From Mesorhizobium sp. C432A (lineage in GTDB: Bacteria > Pseudomonadota > Alphaproteobacteria > Rhizobiales > Rhizobiaceae): DNA of 64,000 nt. The notes below the pieces were generated by a model that was given only the letters and a program-made list of their open reading frames with translations, was not told the DNA's origin and did not search any database. Position 1 is the first letter of the stretch; each line of letters starts with the position of its first letter. Below are positions 28,532 through 39,398 of this stretch, one piece after another. The translations under genes were made by a program, and so were the position numbers. Location of the stretch: positions 4,009,001-4,073,000 of the forward strand of contig NZ_CP100470.1 in NCBI RefSeq assembly GCF_030323145.1. The letters are read 5' to 3'.

Positions 28532-29542
28532 TCATCCGTTCGAAATCTCGACCAGCCTGTCGAGCACGCCCAGCGCCCGGCCGCTGTCGATGGCCTGTGT
28601 GGCCGCGGCCATGCCGTCGGCAAGCGTCGTCGCCTTGCCGGCCACCACCATGCCGGCGCCGGCGTTCATCAGCACCGTATCGCGATAGGCCCCGGCAGCA
28701 CCTCTCAGCATGTCGCGCAACGCCGTGGCATTGTAGGCGGCGTCGCCGCCGCGCAACTCGTCCTTGGTGTGGCGCTGCAGGCCGACGGCTTCCGGGGTGA
28801 GCCTGAAATGGCGGATCTCGCCGCCGGCCAGTTCCGCCACCTGCGTTTCGCCGGTGGTGGTGATTTCGTCATAGCCATCCCCATGGACCACCCAGGCATG
28901 CTCGGTGCCCAACGCCTTCAATGTCTCGGCCACCGGCACGATCCATTCCGGCAGGAACACGCCGACCATCTGCCTGCTGACGCCAGCCGGATTGGACAGC
29001 GGTCCGAGCAGGTTGAAGATGGTACGCGTGCCGAGCTCGACGCGGGTCGGGCCGACATGCTTCATCGCAGGGTGGTGCGCCGGCGCGAACATGAAGCCGA
29101 CGCCGGCCTCCTGGATGCAGCGGCCGATCACCTCTGGCAGGATATCGATCTTGACGCCGAGCGCGACCAGCACATCGGCAGCGCCCGTCAGCGACGACAG
29201 GCCGCGATTGCCGTGCTTGGCGACCGGCACGCCGCAGCCGGCAATGACGAAGGCCGAAGCGGTCGAGATGTTGACTGAATGCGAATTGTCGCCGCCCGTG
29301 CCGACAATGTCGATGGCGCCCTCAGGAGCTTCGACGCGCAGCATCTTGGCACGCATGGTGGCGACGGCGCCGGAAATCTCGCTCACGGTCTCCCCGCGCA
29401 CGCGCAACGCCATCAGGAAGCCGCCGATCTGGCCCGGCGTCGCGTCGCCAGACATGATGATGTCGAAAGCTTCGCGCGCTTCCTCGAAGGTAAGCCCGGT
29501 TCCCGTGGCGACCTTGGCGATATGGGTCTTCAGGGCGCTCAT
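28532..29542 (-). CDS. trpD: anthranilate phosphoribosyltransferase
   Basis: TrpD transfers phosphoribosyl from PRPP to anthranilate. The 336-residue protein carries the [18 protein letters not shown]-binding loop and the [20 protein letters not shown] anthranilate-binding region. It follows the PpiD-like gene by 31 bases. TrpE/G is not in this window; in rhizobia a fused TrpEG is usually encoded elsewhere. Confidence 0.95.
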   Translation of the reverse strand: MSALKTHIAKVATGTGLTFEEAREAFDIIMSGDATPGQIGGFLMALRVRGETVSEISGAVATMRAKMLRVEAPEGAIDIVGTGGDNSHSVNISTASAFVIAGCGVPVAKHGNRGLSSLTGAADVLVALGVKIDILPEVIGRCIQEAGVGFMFAPAHHPAMKHVGPTRVELGTRTIFNLLGPLSNPAGVSRQMVGVFLPEWIVPVAETLKALGTEHAWVVHGDGYDEITTTGETQVAELAGGEIRHFRLTPEAVGLQRHTKDELRGGDAAYNATALRDMLRGAAGAYRDTVLMNAGAGMVVAGKATTLADGMAAATQAIDSGRALGVLDRLVEISNG

Positions 29543-29573
29543 TGGGCCAAGACGTTCATTGGGCTAAGGCCAT

Positions 29574-31469
29574 TCATTGGGCGAGGGCTTGGGAAACGGC
29601 GGCCTGGTCGACGCTGACGGCGTACTGCGTCTGCAACTGCGCCACCAGCTGGTCGAGCAGATCGTCGGACATGCCTTGCGTGAAGGATTTTTGCGCATCG
29701 TCGGGTACCGAGCTGGCGTCGGCTCCGGCCGGCTCGAACACTTCGGCGACCTTGAACAGGATCTGGCCGTCGCCGGTGGGCGAGGGGATCAGCCCGGTGC
29801 CGCCTTCGCCGACCCCGAACATCGCAGCAGCACCCTCCTTGCCGAAATCGACATCGTCGGCCTCGCGCTTCACGCCGCGCTTGGTCTGCTTTTCAAGCTT
29901 CAGTTCGCCGGCGATGACGTCGAGTGTGGTGCCAGCCTTGAGGCGCTTGTCGAGTTCGTCTGCTTTCGCGGTCAGCCGCTTGGTCGTTTCCTCTGTCGTC
30001 CAGTCCGCCACCACGCGCTGGCGGACTTCGTCCAGCGTGCGGTCGCGAGCCGGCGTGATCGATGTCAGTTCATAGAACACGAAGCCGTTGTTAGGCGTGG
30101 TCAGGGCTTGATTCTCGGTGTTGGGCTCGGCCTCGAACACCGCCTTGATCAGGTCCGGCGATGCCGGCAGGTCCTTGATGATGGTGCCGTCCGGCTTGAG
30201 GCCGGTGCGGTCTATGGCCTCGACGGTGACGTCCTTGAGCTTCAGTTTGGCGGCGGCTTCGGCCAGCGTGCTGCCGGCGGCGCGGGTGTCTTCGTAGTTG
30301 TCGTGCACGTCGAGCAGGATGCGGCTTGCTTCGCCGAGCGCCAGATCCTTTCGGATCTGGTCTGACACTTCCGCCAGCGGCTTCACCGTTTCCGGTTTGA
30401 TCTCGGTGACGCGCAAAAGCACCGGACCGAACGCGCCCTGGACGACCGGGCTGACTTCGTTGACGGCAAGCGCGAATGCGGCATCGGCGACCGCCTTGTC
30501 GGTGATCTTATCCTTGGAGAGCGTGCCGAGCAGCGTGTCGGCCGGGGTCTTGCCCTGCGCGGTGACGATCTTGTCGAAAGTGGCGCCCGTCTTCAGCGAA
30601 TCGGATGCCGCCTTGGCGGCGTCCGCGGAAGGGAACACCAGCTGTTCGATGGTGCGCATTTCCGGCGTGGTGTAGCGGCCCTTGTTCTTGTTGTAGTCGT
30701 CGCTGACCTGCTGGTCCGTTACGGCGCTGACATCCATGATGTCTTCGGGCTCGAGCCGGACATAGGAGAATTTGCGGTATTCTGGCGCCGCGTAGGTTTT
30801 CTTGTTGGCCTCGAAATAAGCCTGAAGCACGCTGTCGGATGGCGCCTCGATGGGCTCCACCAACGCCTTTGGCAAGATCAGATAGTCGATGGTGCGGTCT
30901 TCGCCCCGATAGAGCGCAACTGCCTTGAAGAAGGTGTCCGGAGCCTTGAGGCCGTCCGAAACCGCTTCGACGATCTGCTGGCGCACCGCCACCTGAGCCC
31001 GGTTCTTCAGATAATCCTCCGGCCGCATTCCCAGTTCGCGCAGCCGGGATTCGAACAGCCGGCGGTCGAACTGGCCATTCGGGCCTTGGAAGGCGGGTTC
31101 CTGCCGCGTCAGTTCGGCCAGCCTGTCCTTGGAGAAGCCAAGCCCGAGCTTGCGCGCCTGTTCGTCAAGGACGGCGCCGGACACCAACTGAGCCAGCACC
31201 TGGTTGTCGATGCCATAGGCCTTGGCCTGGTCGCGGCTGATGCGCTGGCCGATCTGCTGCTGCAGCATGGCGATCTGGCGATCGTAGGCGAGGCGGTACT
31301 CGGTGATCGACACGGTGGTGCTGCCGGCGGTGATCACCGCATGATGGCCAGCCAGGAAGCCGCCCGTCATCCGCGTGGTGACGCCCCAGGCAAGGAAACT
31401 CAACACCAGCAGCGACAGCAGGGCTTTCGCGACCCAGGTCCCTGCCGCGCTTCTCAATATACCAAGCAT
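29574..31469 (-). CDS. ppiD: PpiD-like periplasmic folding factor (SurA N-terminal and parvulin domains)
   Basis: The 631-residue protein is anchored by one N-terminal membrane helix (about residues 12-32, LLSLLVLSFLAWGV) and faces the periplasm. A SurA-N-like chaperone domain spans about 35-170, and a parvulin-type peptidyl-prolyl isomerase region lies about 240-370. It should assist outer-membrane or secreted protein folding near the Sec exit. ATG 31469 is chosen; upstream codons overlap the tpiA promoter region. It is divergent from tpiA. Confidence 0.9.
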   Translation of the reverse strand: MLGILRSAAGTWVAKALLSLLVLSFLAWGVTTRMTGGFLAGHHAVITAGSTTVSITEYRLAYDRQIAMLQQQIGQRISRDQAKAYGIDNQVLAQLVSGAVLDEQARKLGLGFSKDRLAELTRQEPAFQGPNGQFDRRLFESRLRELGMRPEDYLKNRAQVAVRQQIVEAVSDGLKAPDTFFKAVALYRGEDRTIDYLILPKALVEPIEAPSDSVLQAYFEANKKTYAAPEYRKFSYVRLEPEDIMDVSAVTDQQVSDDYNKNKGRYTTPEMRTIEQLVFPSADAAKAASDSLKTGATFDKIVTAQGKTPADTLLGTLSKDKITDKAVADAAFALAVNEVSPVVQGAFGPVLLRVTEIKPETVKPLAEVSDQIRKDLALGEASRILLDVHDNYEDTRAAGSTLAEAAAKLKLKDVTVEAIDRTGLKPDGTIIKDLPASPDLIKAVFEAEPNTENQALTTPNNGFVFYELTSITPARDRTLDEVRQRVVADWTTEETTKRLTAKADELDKRLKAGTTLDVIAGELKLEKQTKRGVKREADDVDFGKEGAAAMFGVGEGGTGLIPSPTGDGQILFKVAEVFEPAGADASSVPDDAQKSFTQGMSDDLLDQLVAQLQTQYAVSVDQAAVSQALAQ

Positions 31470-31616
31470 TGTTACTTCCGATTTTTGCGCAGTTTTGCGT
31501 GCGCCCGAGTCTGAAACAAGCGCAATAGCGCCCTTCCGGCTCACTGTCGATTGCTTTGTGGCCTGATTTTGATAGGGAGGGCGAGACCCCAATGTCGCCC
31601 GGAGAACCAGATCCCC

Positions 31617-32387
31617 ATGACGCCAGGAATTCGACCGCTCGTTGCCGGCAACTGGAAAATGAACGGCACCAGCGCTTCGCTGAACGAGCTCAGGATGATC
31701 GGCAACGGCTTCATGAGCGGGCTCGACGCAGAGACCGAAGCATTGGTCTGCGTGCCGGCGACCTTACTGTCGCGCGCCGTCGAAATCCTGTCGCGCACGC
31801 CGGTGCGGGCCGGTGGCGAGGACTGCCACATCAAGGAAAGCGGCGCCTTCACCGGCTGCGTCTCAGCCGAGATGCTGAAGGATGCGGGCGCCAGCCACGT
31901 CATTGTCGGCCATTCCGAGTGCCGCGAACAGCGCAGCGAGGACGATGCCATCGTCCTCGCCAAGGCCTCGGCGGCGTGGCGGGCAGGGCTCGTCGCCATC
32001 ATCTGCATCGGCGAGACCAAGGCCGAGCGCGAAGCGGGCACAGCACTCGACGTGTTATCGCGCCAGGTCGCCGGCTCGGTGCCACCGAGCGCAACGCCCG
32101 CCAACACCGTTATCGCCTACGAGCCGGTATGGGCTATCGGCACCGGCCTGACGCCGACCGCCGAAGACGTGGCGGAGGCGCACGCGCATATCCGCCAAAA
32201 ACTGGCGGAAGCGCTCGGCGCAGCCGTGGCCGGCAAGATGCGCATCCTCTATGGCGGCTCGGTCAAGGCGTCCAACGCTGTCGAACTGCTAGGCGTCAAA
32301 AACGTCGATGGCGCGCTGGTTGGCGGCGCCAGCCTGAAGGCGTCCGACTTTCTCGCCATCGCCGAGGCATACCAGAATATCTCGTAG
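31617..32387 (+). CDS. tpiA: triosephosphate isomerase
   Basis: TpiA interconverts dihydroxyacetone phosphate and glyceraldehyde 3-phosphate. The 256-residue barrel has Lys in AGNWKMNG, the electrophilic His in VGHSECRE and the base Glu in [13 protein letters not shown] 31617 gives the standard N-terminus. It opens the tpiA-secG-pyrG order common in alphaproteobacteria. Confidence 0.96.
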   Translation: MTPGIRPLVAGNWKMNGTSASLNELRMIGNGFMSGLDAETEALVCVPATLLSRAVEILSRTPVRAGGEDCHIKESGAFTGCVSAEMLKDAGASHVIVGHSECREQRSEDDAIVLAKASAAWRAGLVAIICIGETKAEREAGTALDVLSRQVAGSVPPSATPANTVIAYEPVWAIGTGLTPTAEDVAEAHAHIRQKLAEALGAAVAGKMRILYGGSVKASNAVELLGVKNVDGALVGGASLKASDFLAIAEAYQNIS

Positions 32388-32583
32388 GCCCCGGAATTTC
32401 GTTGCCGACCAGTTCGGTCATAGACTTATGAACGCAGCAGTTCGGCGGAAATCGTTGCAAAGGGCGCATTGCTTCCCATATTCCGGCCACGGGCTTGGAA
32501 ATGCCGTTAAAGCATTGTATGGAGCCGCCTCCAAATCACCGGCCCTGATCGCCAGGGAGCGGCAGGGCTTGCCAGGATAAAAT

Positions 32584-33072
32584 ATGGAAACCGTACTGAT
32601 CGTCATCCACCTCATGGTCGTGCTCGCCCTTGTCGGCGTGGTGCTGCTGCAACGCTCCGAAGGCGGTGGTCTCGGCATTGGCGGCGGTTCCGGTTTCATG
32701 ACCGCGCGTGGCGCCGCCAATGCGCTGACGCGGGCGACGGCGATCCTGGCCGCGGCCTTCTTCGTGACGTCGCTGACACTCTCGATCGTTGCCCGCTATG
32801 GCGAAAAACCGATCGACATTCTCGACCGCGTGCCGGCCGACAGCGGCAACGGCGTGCTCAATCAGTTGCCCGGCACGACGGCGCCGACGCCGCCTTCGGG
32901 CAACACCGCACCGGCCGCGCCCGCGGCCAACGGCGCCGCCACCACGCCGCCCGCCACCACGGCCCCGGCGACGGCTCCATCTCCGGCGACGCCACCTGCA
33001 ACCGATTCGGCTACGCCGCCGGCTACCAATGGCGTTACCTTGCCGGTGACACCGCAGGTTCCGAACCAGTAG
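32584..33072 (+). CDS. secG: preprotein translocase subunit SecG
   Basis: SecG supports SecYE during protein export. Two membrane helices are visible (about residues 1-24 and 53-74), joined by the family loop VLLQRSEGGGLGIGGGSGFM. The C-terminal half (about 90 residues) is an extended Pro/Ala/Thr-rich tail that makes the protein 162 residues, longer than the roughly 110 of E. coli, as often seen in alphaproteobacteria. Confidence 0.95.
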   Translation: METVLIVIHLMVVLALVGVVLLQRSEGGGLGIGGGSGFMTARGAANALTRATAILAAAFFVTSLTLSIVARYGEKPIDILDRVPADSGNGVLNQLPGTTAPTPPSGNTAPAAPAANGAATTPPATTAPATAPSPATPPATDSATPPATNGVTLPVTPQVPNQ

Positions 33073-33273
33073 TCGGTAGCGTCAGATGCCGCGATCTGTT
33101 GTTGTTTCAACACAGTCGCGGCAAATGGCACACGATCACGAAGATTCGACCGCACCCCGTGCTTGAGGCCCGTACGCCACTTCGATTATAGATTGCCGGC
33201 GGCACTTTCTGCGCCCTTGGGGGGCGCCGGGCGACGCCGTGGGCAACAAGCATTGAACGATCGGATCTTCGCC

Positions 33274-34392
33274 ATGCAGCTTCGCAGCTTCATTTTCATG
33301 GGGTTTTGTGCCGTATTCGGCATGAGCTCCGCGGTCTTCGCCGGCACTCCGGCAATGACCTCACCGCAGGCGGTTGGCAAAACCGCTGTCATCAACGTCG
33401 CCGCCAAGAGCGATGCGACGCAGCTGAAGCTTCTCAAGAAGAAGAAAAACCCGAGCCCGGATGATCTGGCTCAGATCAGCAAGCTCGAAGACAAGATCGC
33501 CGCCGACAGGGATCTCGCCCGCGTCAAGGCGCTCGAGGCCCGCAAGCTGGCGATGCGCGATGCGGCGAAAGCCAGGGCCGATGCCCAGCGCCAGGCGTTC
33601 CTGGCAAGCAAGGGCAAGCCGGTCGTGGTTGCCGACGCCAAGCCAGGCAAGAAGACCACCAAGATCATCGCTCCGGTTGACCCGATCGCGCCGATCGAGC
33701 CGATCGAATCGGCTGAACCGCTTCCGGCCGAAGCGATGAATATCGCGCTGACCGGCAACAATGGCGAATTGCGCAGCGAGGCCCCGGGCCAGAAGCCGAC
33801 GAGCGGCGGACTGTTCGCCGGCCTGTTCGGCGGCACGTCCTCTGCCTCGTCGATTGCCTATCTCCCCGAAACGCGCGCGCTCGACCAGGCTCTCGCCAAG
33901 CGGCAAGCCAAGAAGCAGTTCAAGGTGAAGCCGGAATTCGTGCCGCAGGACGTCGAATTCAGCGGCTATGAGCCGGGTACGATCGTCATCGATACCAGCG
34001 CGCGCCGCCTCTACCTCGTCGAATCGGCTTTCACCGCCCGCCGCTATGCGATCGCGGTCGGCCGCGAAGGCCTGCAGTTCAAGGGCAAGGTTGCCGTTGG
34101 CGACAAGCAGGAATGGCCGCGCTGGATCCCGACGCTCGACATGCAGAAGCGCGAACCCAAGCATTATGGCCAGTACAAGGACGGCATGCCCGGCGGCGGC
34201 CAGAACCCGCTCGGCGCCCGCGCCATCTATCTCTACGACGGCAAGAAGGACACGCATCTGCGCATCCACGGCACCATCGCGCCGCAGTCGATCGGAACCA
34301 GCGCTTCCAATGGCTGCTTCCGCATGATCAACGAGCACGTCATGGACCTCTACAGCCGCGTCAGGGTCGGCACCAAGGTCGTCATCATCTGA
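33274..34392 (+). CDS. L,D-transpeptidase (YkuD domain)
   Basis: The 372-residue secreted protein starts with a signal peptide ending near VFAG (ATG 33274). Residues 40-230 are a basic/Ala-rich and Pro-rich spacer; the YkuD catalytic domain fills the C-terminal third with HIS and CYS of the LRIHGTIAPQSIG and SNGCFRM motifs. Such enzymes make 3-3 peptidoglycan cross-links or attach proteins to peptidoglycan; rhizobia encode many. It lies between secG and pyrG, and is followed by a strong terminator. Confidence 0.92.
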   Translation: MQLRSFIFMGFCAVFGMSSAVFAGTPAMTSPQAVGKTAVINVAAKSDATQLKLLKKKKNPSPDDLAQISKLEDKIAADRDLARVKALEARKLAMRDAAKARADAQRQAFLASKGKPVVVADAKPGKKTTKIIAPVDPIAPIEPIESAEPLPAEAMNIALTGNNGELRSEAPGQKPTSGGLFAGLFGGTSSASSIAYLPETRALDQALAKRQAKKQFKVKPEFVPQDVEFSGYEPGTIVIDTSARRLYLVESAFTARRYAIAVGREGLQFKGKVAVGDKQEWPRWIPTLDMQKREPKHYGQYKDGMPGGGQNPLGARAIYLYDGKKDTHLRIHGTIAPQSIGTSASNGCFRMINEHVMDLYSRVRVGTKVVII

Positions 34393-34411
34393 CGCTTTCA
34401 CAAACCTGCCG

Positions 34412-34444
34412 AAAGGGCCGGCTTTTGCCGGCCCTTTTGTTTTG
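34412..34444 (+). terminator. rho-independent terminator after the L,D-transpeptidase
   Basis: An 11-bp stem (AAAGGGCCGGC with GCCGGCCCTTT) closes a TTTT loop and runs into a T-rich tail. It ends the L,D-transpeptidase transcript about 20 bases after the stop and separates it from pyrG. Confidence 0.8.
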
Positions 34445-34543
34445 ACCAAAACACCAGTCTCGAACCTCGGGACTATCGCGCCTTCTCTGGAAAAAGCCTC
34501 AGCGGCGGTTTTTTCTCTGGCGGAATCAATTCGGCCGCGTTAA

Positions 34544-36184
<1,641 letters not shown>

Positions 36185-36199
36185 GCAGGCCGCGTTGCC

Positions 36200-36736
36200 A
36201 TGCAAACCTATGTTGCGCTGCTCTACAGCATTATCCTCGGCGAAGGCCGCCGGGTCGTCATGGCCGACCTCAAGGCGATGGCTGAACAGCTTGGGCTGAA
36301 GAACCCGCGCACCCTGGTGGCGACCGGCAATCTGGTCTTCGAGACACGGGCGACTGGTATCGCCAAGCTGGAACAGCAGTTGGAAACGGCCTTCGAAAAA
36401 ACCTTCGGCCGCAATGTCGTCATCATCGTGCGCACTGCCGAGGATTGGCTGAAACTTGCCGCCGGCAACCCATTCCCGGCCGACTCTGCCGAGGCAGGCG
36501 ATCAGGTGGCCGTGCGGGTGATGCGCGAGCCAGCGCCAGCGGATGGTGTGGCCGCGCTCCAGGCCTATGCCGCCGAGGACGAGAGGGTGGCTTCGGTCGA
36601 CGGCGACATCTGGGTCGTCTTTTCGCGCCAGCGGCCAAGCTCGCGGCTGCTCGCTGCCATGAACCACAAGCGCATGGGCATCGGCACCGCACGCAACTGG
36701 AACACGGTGCGGAGGTTGGCTGAGATGGTGGAGTAG
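36200..36736 (+). CDS. DUF1697 family protein
   Basis: The 178-residue protein matches the DUF1697 pattern: an N-terminal YVALLYSI strand, the [13 protein letters not shown] region, and the C-terminal [20 protein letters not shown] block. The function is unknown. It follows pyrG by 15 bases. Its stop codon TAG is part of the first unit of the GAGTAGG tandem array, so array length can change without altering the protein. Confidence 0.85.
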   Translation: MQTYVALLYSIILGEGRRVVMADLKAMAEQLGLKNPRTLVATGNLVFETRATGIAKLEQQLETAFEKTFGRNVVIIVRTAEDWLKLAAGNPFPADSAEAGDQVAVRVMREPAPADGVAALQAYAAEDERVASVDGDIWVVFSRQRPSSRLLAAMNHKRMGIGTARNWNTVRRLAEMVE

Positions 36737-36877
36737 GGAGTAGGGAGTAGGGAGTAGGGAGTAGGGAGTAGGGAGTAGGGAGTAGGGAGTAGGGAGTAGG
36801 GAGTAGGGAGTAGGGAGTAGGGAGTAGGGAGTAGGGAGTAGGGAGTAGGGAGTAGGGAGTAGGGAGTAGGGAGTAGG
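36731..36877. repeat. GAGTAGG heptanucleotide tandem array, 21 perfect copies
   Basis: Counting bases gives exactly 147 nt of perfect GAGTAGG units with no interruption. The first unit supplies the stop codon of the DUF1697 gene. Perfect identity suggests recent slippage-type expansion or repair. The array lies between two convergent genes. Confidence 0.95.
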
Positions 36878-36890
36878 GGTATTATTCCCT

Positions 36891-36939
36891 ACTGACTACT
36901 GACTACTGACTACTGACTACTGACTACTGACTACTCCCT
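36891..36939. repeat. ACTGACT heptanucleotide array, six copies plus a variant
   Basis: Six perfect ACTGACT units (36891-36932) and one ACTCCCT variant follow the GAGTAGG array after a short spacer (GGTATTATTCCCT). In reverse complement the unit is AGTCAGT, sharing the TAG-core register with GAGTAGG. The arrays can pair imperfectly (about five of seven bases per unit) to form a long hairpin between DUF1697 and the permease. Confidence 0.9.
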
Positions 36940-36950
36940 ATCCCTCAATT

Positions 36951-38408
36951 TCACGCCTTCGCCGTCCTGGCCCCTGCGCCAAGGGCGGCGGTGCGAAGGA
37001 CGTAGTAGATGACCCCTGCAATGCCGACGCCGAAAAACCAGCCATAAACGCCCCACCATGCCGGCAGCAAATTGGTGAAGTTCGGCAGGACCGAGGAGAA
37101 GATGGCGCCGATGCCGGCTGCTATGAAGGCGTTGACGTGCCAGCCGCCCTGGAAGCGGAACTCGCCATCTTCGCGGTACAGTGCCTCGACGTCGACCTCG
37201 CCCTTCCGGATCAGATAGTAGTCGACCATCATCACCCCGAAGATCGGCCCCATCGTCGCGCCGATGACGTTGACGAAAGATGCGGCACTGCCTTCCCACG
37301 GCGCGAAGGGATAGAGCACCAGCGCGATAACAGCTGCGATATAGCCGCCCTTCTTGAAGTCGATCTGCCGGGGAAAGACATTGGAGAAGTCGAAGGCCGG
37401 CGAGACGAAGTTTGCCACCACATTGATGCCGAGCGTCGCCACGGCAAAAGTCAGGGCTGCAAGCGCTGCCAGGAACCAGCTGTCGAATTTCGCCGAGATC
37501 TGGTCGGGATGCAGAAGCACTTCGCCATACACGTCGAAGGCAGCGATGGTGGTCACGCCGGCGACCAGCGAGAACAGGATGAGATTGATCGGCAGGCCCC
37601 AGATGTTGCCCTTGCGCAGCGATGCCTTGTCTGGGGCATAGCGGGCGAAATCGCAGAAATTGAGATAGAGCGCTGAGAAATAGGTGACCCAGATCGCCGC
37701 CACCGCAAACAGCGACGTCCAGGAGCCAGGGGTTCCGGGTACGCCGGCATCCTTTGTCTTGTCGAGCAGCACATCCATCGGGATGTCGCTGGTGAAGGCA
37801 AATCTCCCGGATTTTACACAGAGATAGATCGCCAGGATCAACATCATCACCCACACCGCCGGTCCGGCCCAATCCTGGAAGCGGCGCACCGTTTCCATGC
37901 CGTTCTGGATGATCAGCAATTGCAGTGCCCAGATGACCACAAAACAGATCACTTCCAGACCCGTGTGGCCGAGGAAATGCGTGTTGGCGTTGAAATCGGC
38001 GAACCATTGCGAGCGGATCAGCAACGCCACGATCGCGCCCGATGCCGCCGCCGTCTGCGCGCCGTACCAGAAGCAGGCGACGATGGCGCGCACCAGGGCC
38101 GGAATGTTGGCGCCCCAGATGCCGAAGGAGGCGCGCGCCAGCACGGGGTAGGGCACGCCGGTCTTCACGCCGGCATAGCCGACCATGTTCATCAGCGCGT
38201 AGATGATCAGCGAACCGATGCCGATGGCGATGATGAAATTGACGAAGCCGCCGCAAAACAGCAACAGGCTTGCGGCGAGATAATAGCCCCAGAGGCTGTG
38301 GACGTCCGACGTCCAGACGTTGAAGATCGAGAACGGCCCCCAGTTTCGGACTTTGGCCGGAGCCAGATCCTCATTGTATAGATCAGGTGATGCGCCTTGT
38401 ATGGTCAC
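36951..38408 (-). CDS. NCS1 family permease (purine/pyrimidine/allantoin-hydantoin type)
   Basis: The 485-residue protein has about 12 membrane helices and the NCS1 features: a soluble NEDLAPAKVRNWGPFSIFNVW N-terminus, and the GYAGVKTGVPYPVLARASFG loop. The likely substrate is a nucleobase or hydantoin-type compound imported with Na+ or H+. GTG 38408 is chosen because AAGGGGAGG lies 8 bases upstream; an earlier GTG exists at 38435. No catabolic genes for such substrates are next to it, so the substrate is open. Confidence 0.88.
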   Translation of the reverse strand: MTIQGASPDLYNEDLAPAKVRNWGPFSIFNVWTSDVHSLWGYYLAASLLLFCGGFVNFIIAIGIGSLIIYALMNMVGYAGVKTGVPYPVLARASFGIWGANIPALVRAIVACFWYGAQTAAASGAIVALLIRSQWFADFNANTHFLGHTGLEVICFVVIWALQLLIIQNGMETVRRFQDWAGPAVWVMMLILAIYLCVKSGRFAFTSDIPMDVLLDKTKDAGVPGTPGSWTSLFAVAAIWVTYFSALYLNFCDFARYAPDKASLRKGNIWGLPINLILFSLVAGVTTIAAFDVYGEVLLHPDQISAKFDSWFLAALAALTFAVATLGINVVANFVSPAFDFSNVFPRQIDFKKGGYIAAVIALVLYPFAPWEGSAASFVNVIGATMGPIFGVMMVDYYLIRKGEVDVEALYREDGEFRFQGGWHVNAFIAAGIGAIFSSVLPNFTNLLPAWWGVYGWFFGVGIAGVIYYVLRTAALGAGARTAKA

Positions 38409-38609
38409 TGCGATGTCCTCCCCTTGATGCCGCACGCGCCCTCACGCGTCGACTGCGCAGGTTATGCCTGACGCAGGGGAACCGGCAAGCAATCCATTTG
38501 CCGGCTTTGGCCTTAAAGATATTCAATGAGAACAGCGCTTATCGATCGGCTTTTGGCGAAGGTCGGCGCAAACGCGGCGTATCTTGATTCGATCCGCAGG
38601 CGGCAGCGA

Positions 38610-39398
38610 TCAGGACGCTTTGCGGTTGAGAGCCGGTGATGCGTCGAAATTGGCGGCAAGCCAAGCTATCGCGCAGGTGACATCATCGAGCCTGTATTGG
38701 GCCACGGTCGGCCCACGCGGCTTGACCCGGATCGAGATGCCGCCGGCCTCGTTGATCGCCTCGAAACCGTTTTCGTCGGCGGTGTCGTCGCCGAGAAAGA
38801 CCGGCCGCCGTCCGGCAAAGGGCGGGATTGCCATGAAACGCCGCACGGCAGCGCCCTTGGCCGCTTCGAGCGGCATGAGTTCGACGCCGGCGTTGCCCGG
38901 GATAACCCGATAGCCCTTGGGAAGCTCGGTCAATGCCTGTTCGGCAAGATGCGTTGCCCTGGCCAGCAGATGCGGCGCCGCACGCGTATGGATGGCGAGG
39001 ATCGGACCCTTGCGCTCGATATGAACAAGGCCGTCATCCAGTTCGGCCTCGATGGCGTCGGCAAGGGCAGCGATATCGGCGGGAGCATCGGCGGTAACGA
39101 CCGGGCCGTCCGGCGTCAGCCGGTGTTCCAGCCCATAGAGACCGGCAACACGCAGCTTCAACGGATGAAACAGGCGGTCGGCGCCTTCGACCGAGCGGCC
39201 GGTGATAAAGGCGACAGCGCCGTCCAGCCGTTCATCGACGACGCCGAGGAGGTTGCGCAGTTCGTCGCTTACGGACACGGCGTCGGGGTGCGCCGCGTGC
39301 TCCAGCAACGTGCCGTCGATATCGAGGAAAAGCGCCCATTGTCCTTCCGGCAGGTCGGGTGCGGTTGGCAGGCCCGGTGCTTTTGACAGGCTATTCAT
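38610..39398 (-). CDS. otsB: trehalose-6-phosphate phosphatase
   Basis: OtsB removes phosphate from trehalose 6-phosphate to give trehalose, an osmo- and desiccation-protectant. The 262-residue HAD phosphatase has the nucleophile motif ALFLDIDGTLLEH and the Mg-binding FLGDDTADENGFEA motif. Its ATG overlaps the otsA stop (ATGA), so it is translationally coupled. Confidence 0.95.
   Translation of the reverse strand: MNSLSKAPGLPTAPDLPEGQWALFLDIDGTLLEHAAHPDAVSVSDELRNLLGVVDERLDGAVAFITGRSVEGADRLFHPLKLRVAGLYGLEHRLTPDGPVVTADAPADIAALADAIEAELDDGLVHIERKGPILAIHTRAAPHLLARATHLAEQALTELPKGYRVIPGNAGVELMPLEAAKGAAVRRFMAIPPFAGRRPVFLGDDTADENGFEAINEAGGISIRVKPRGPTVAQYRLDDVTCAIAWLAANFDASPALNRKAS

Noticed and set aside
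27779..29278. 499-codon plus-strand frame opposite trpC and trpD
   Set aside because: It spans two well-supported genes on the other strand and shows no recognisable domain.
36731..36939. CRISPR array
   Set aside because: Units are 7 bases with no spacers, and no cas gene is present; these are simple tandem repeats.
38482..38504. Terminator between the permease and otsB
   Set aside because: A 7-bp stem (CCGGCAA/TTGCCGG) exists but there is no T-run in the direction of otsB transcription.
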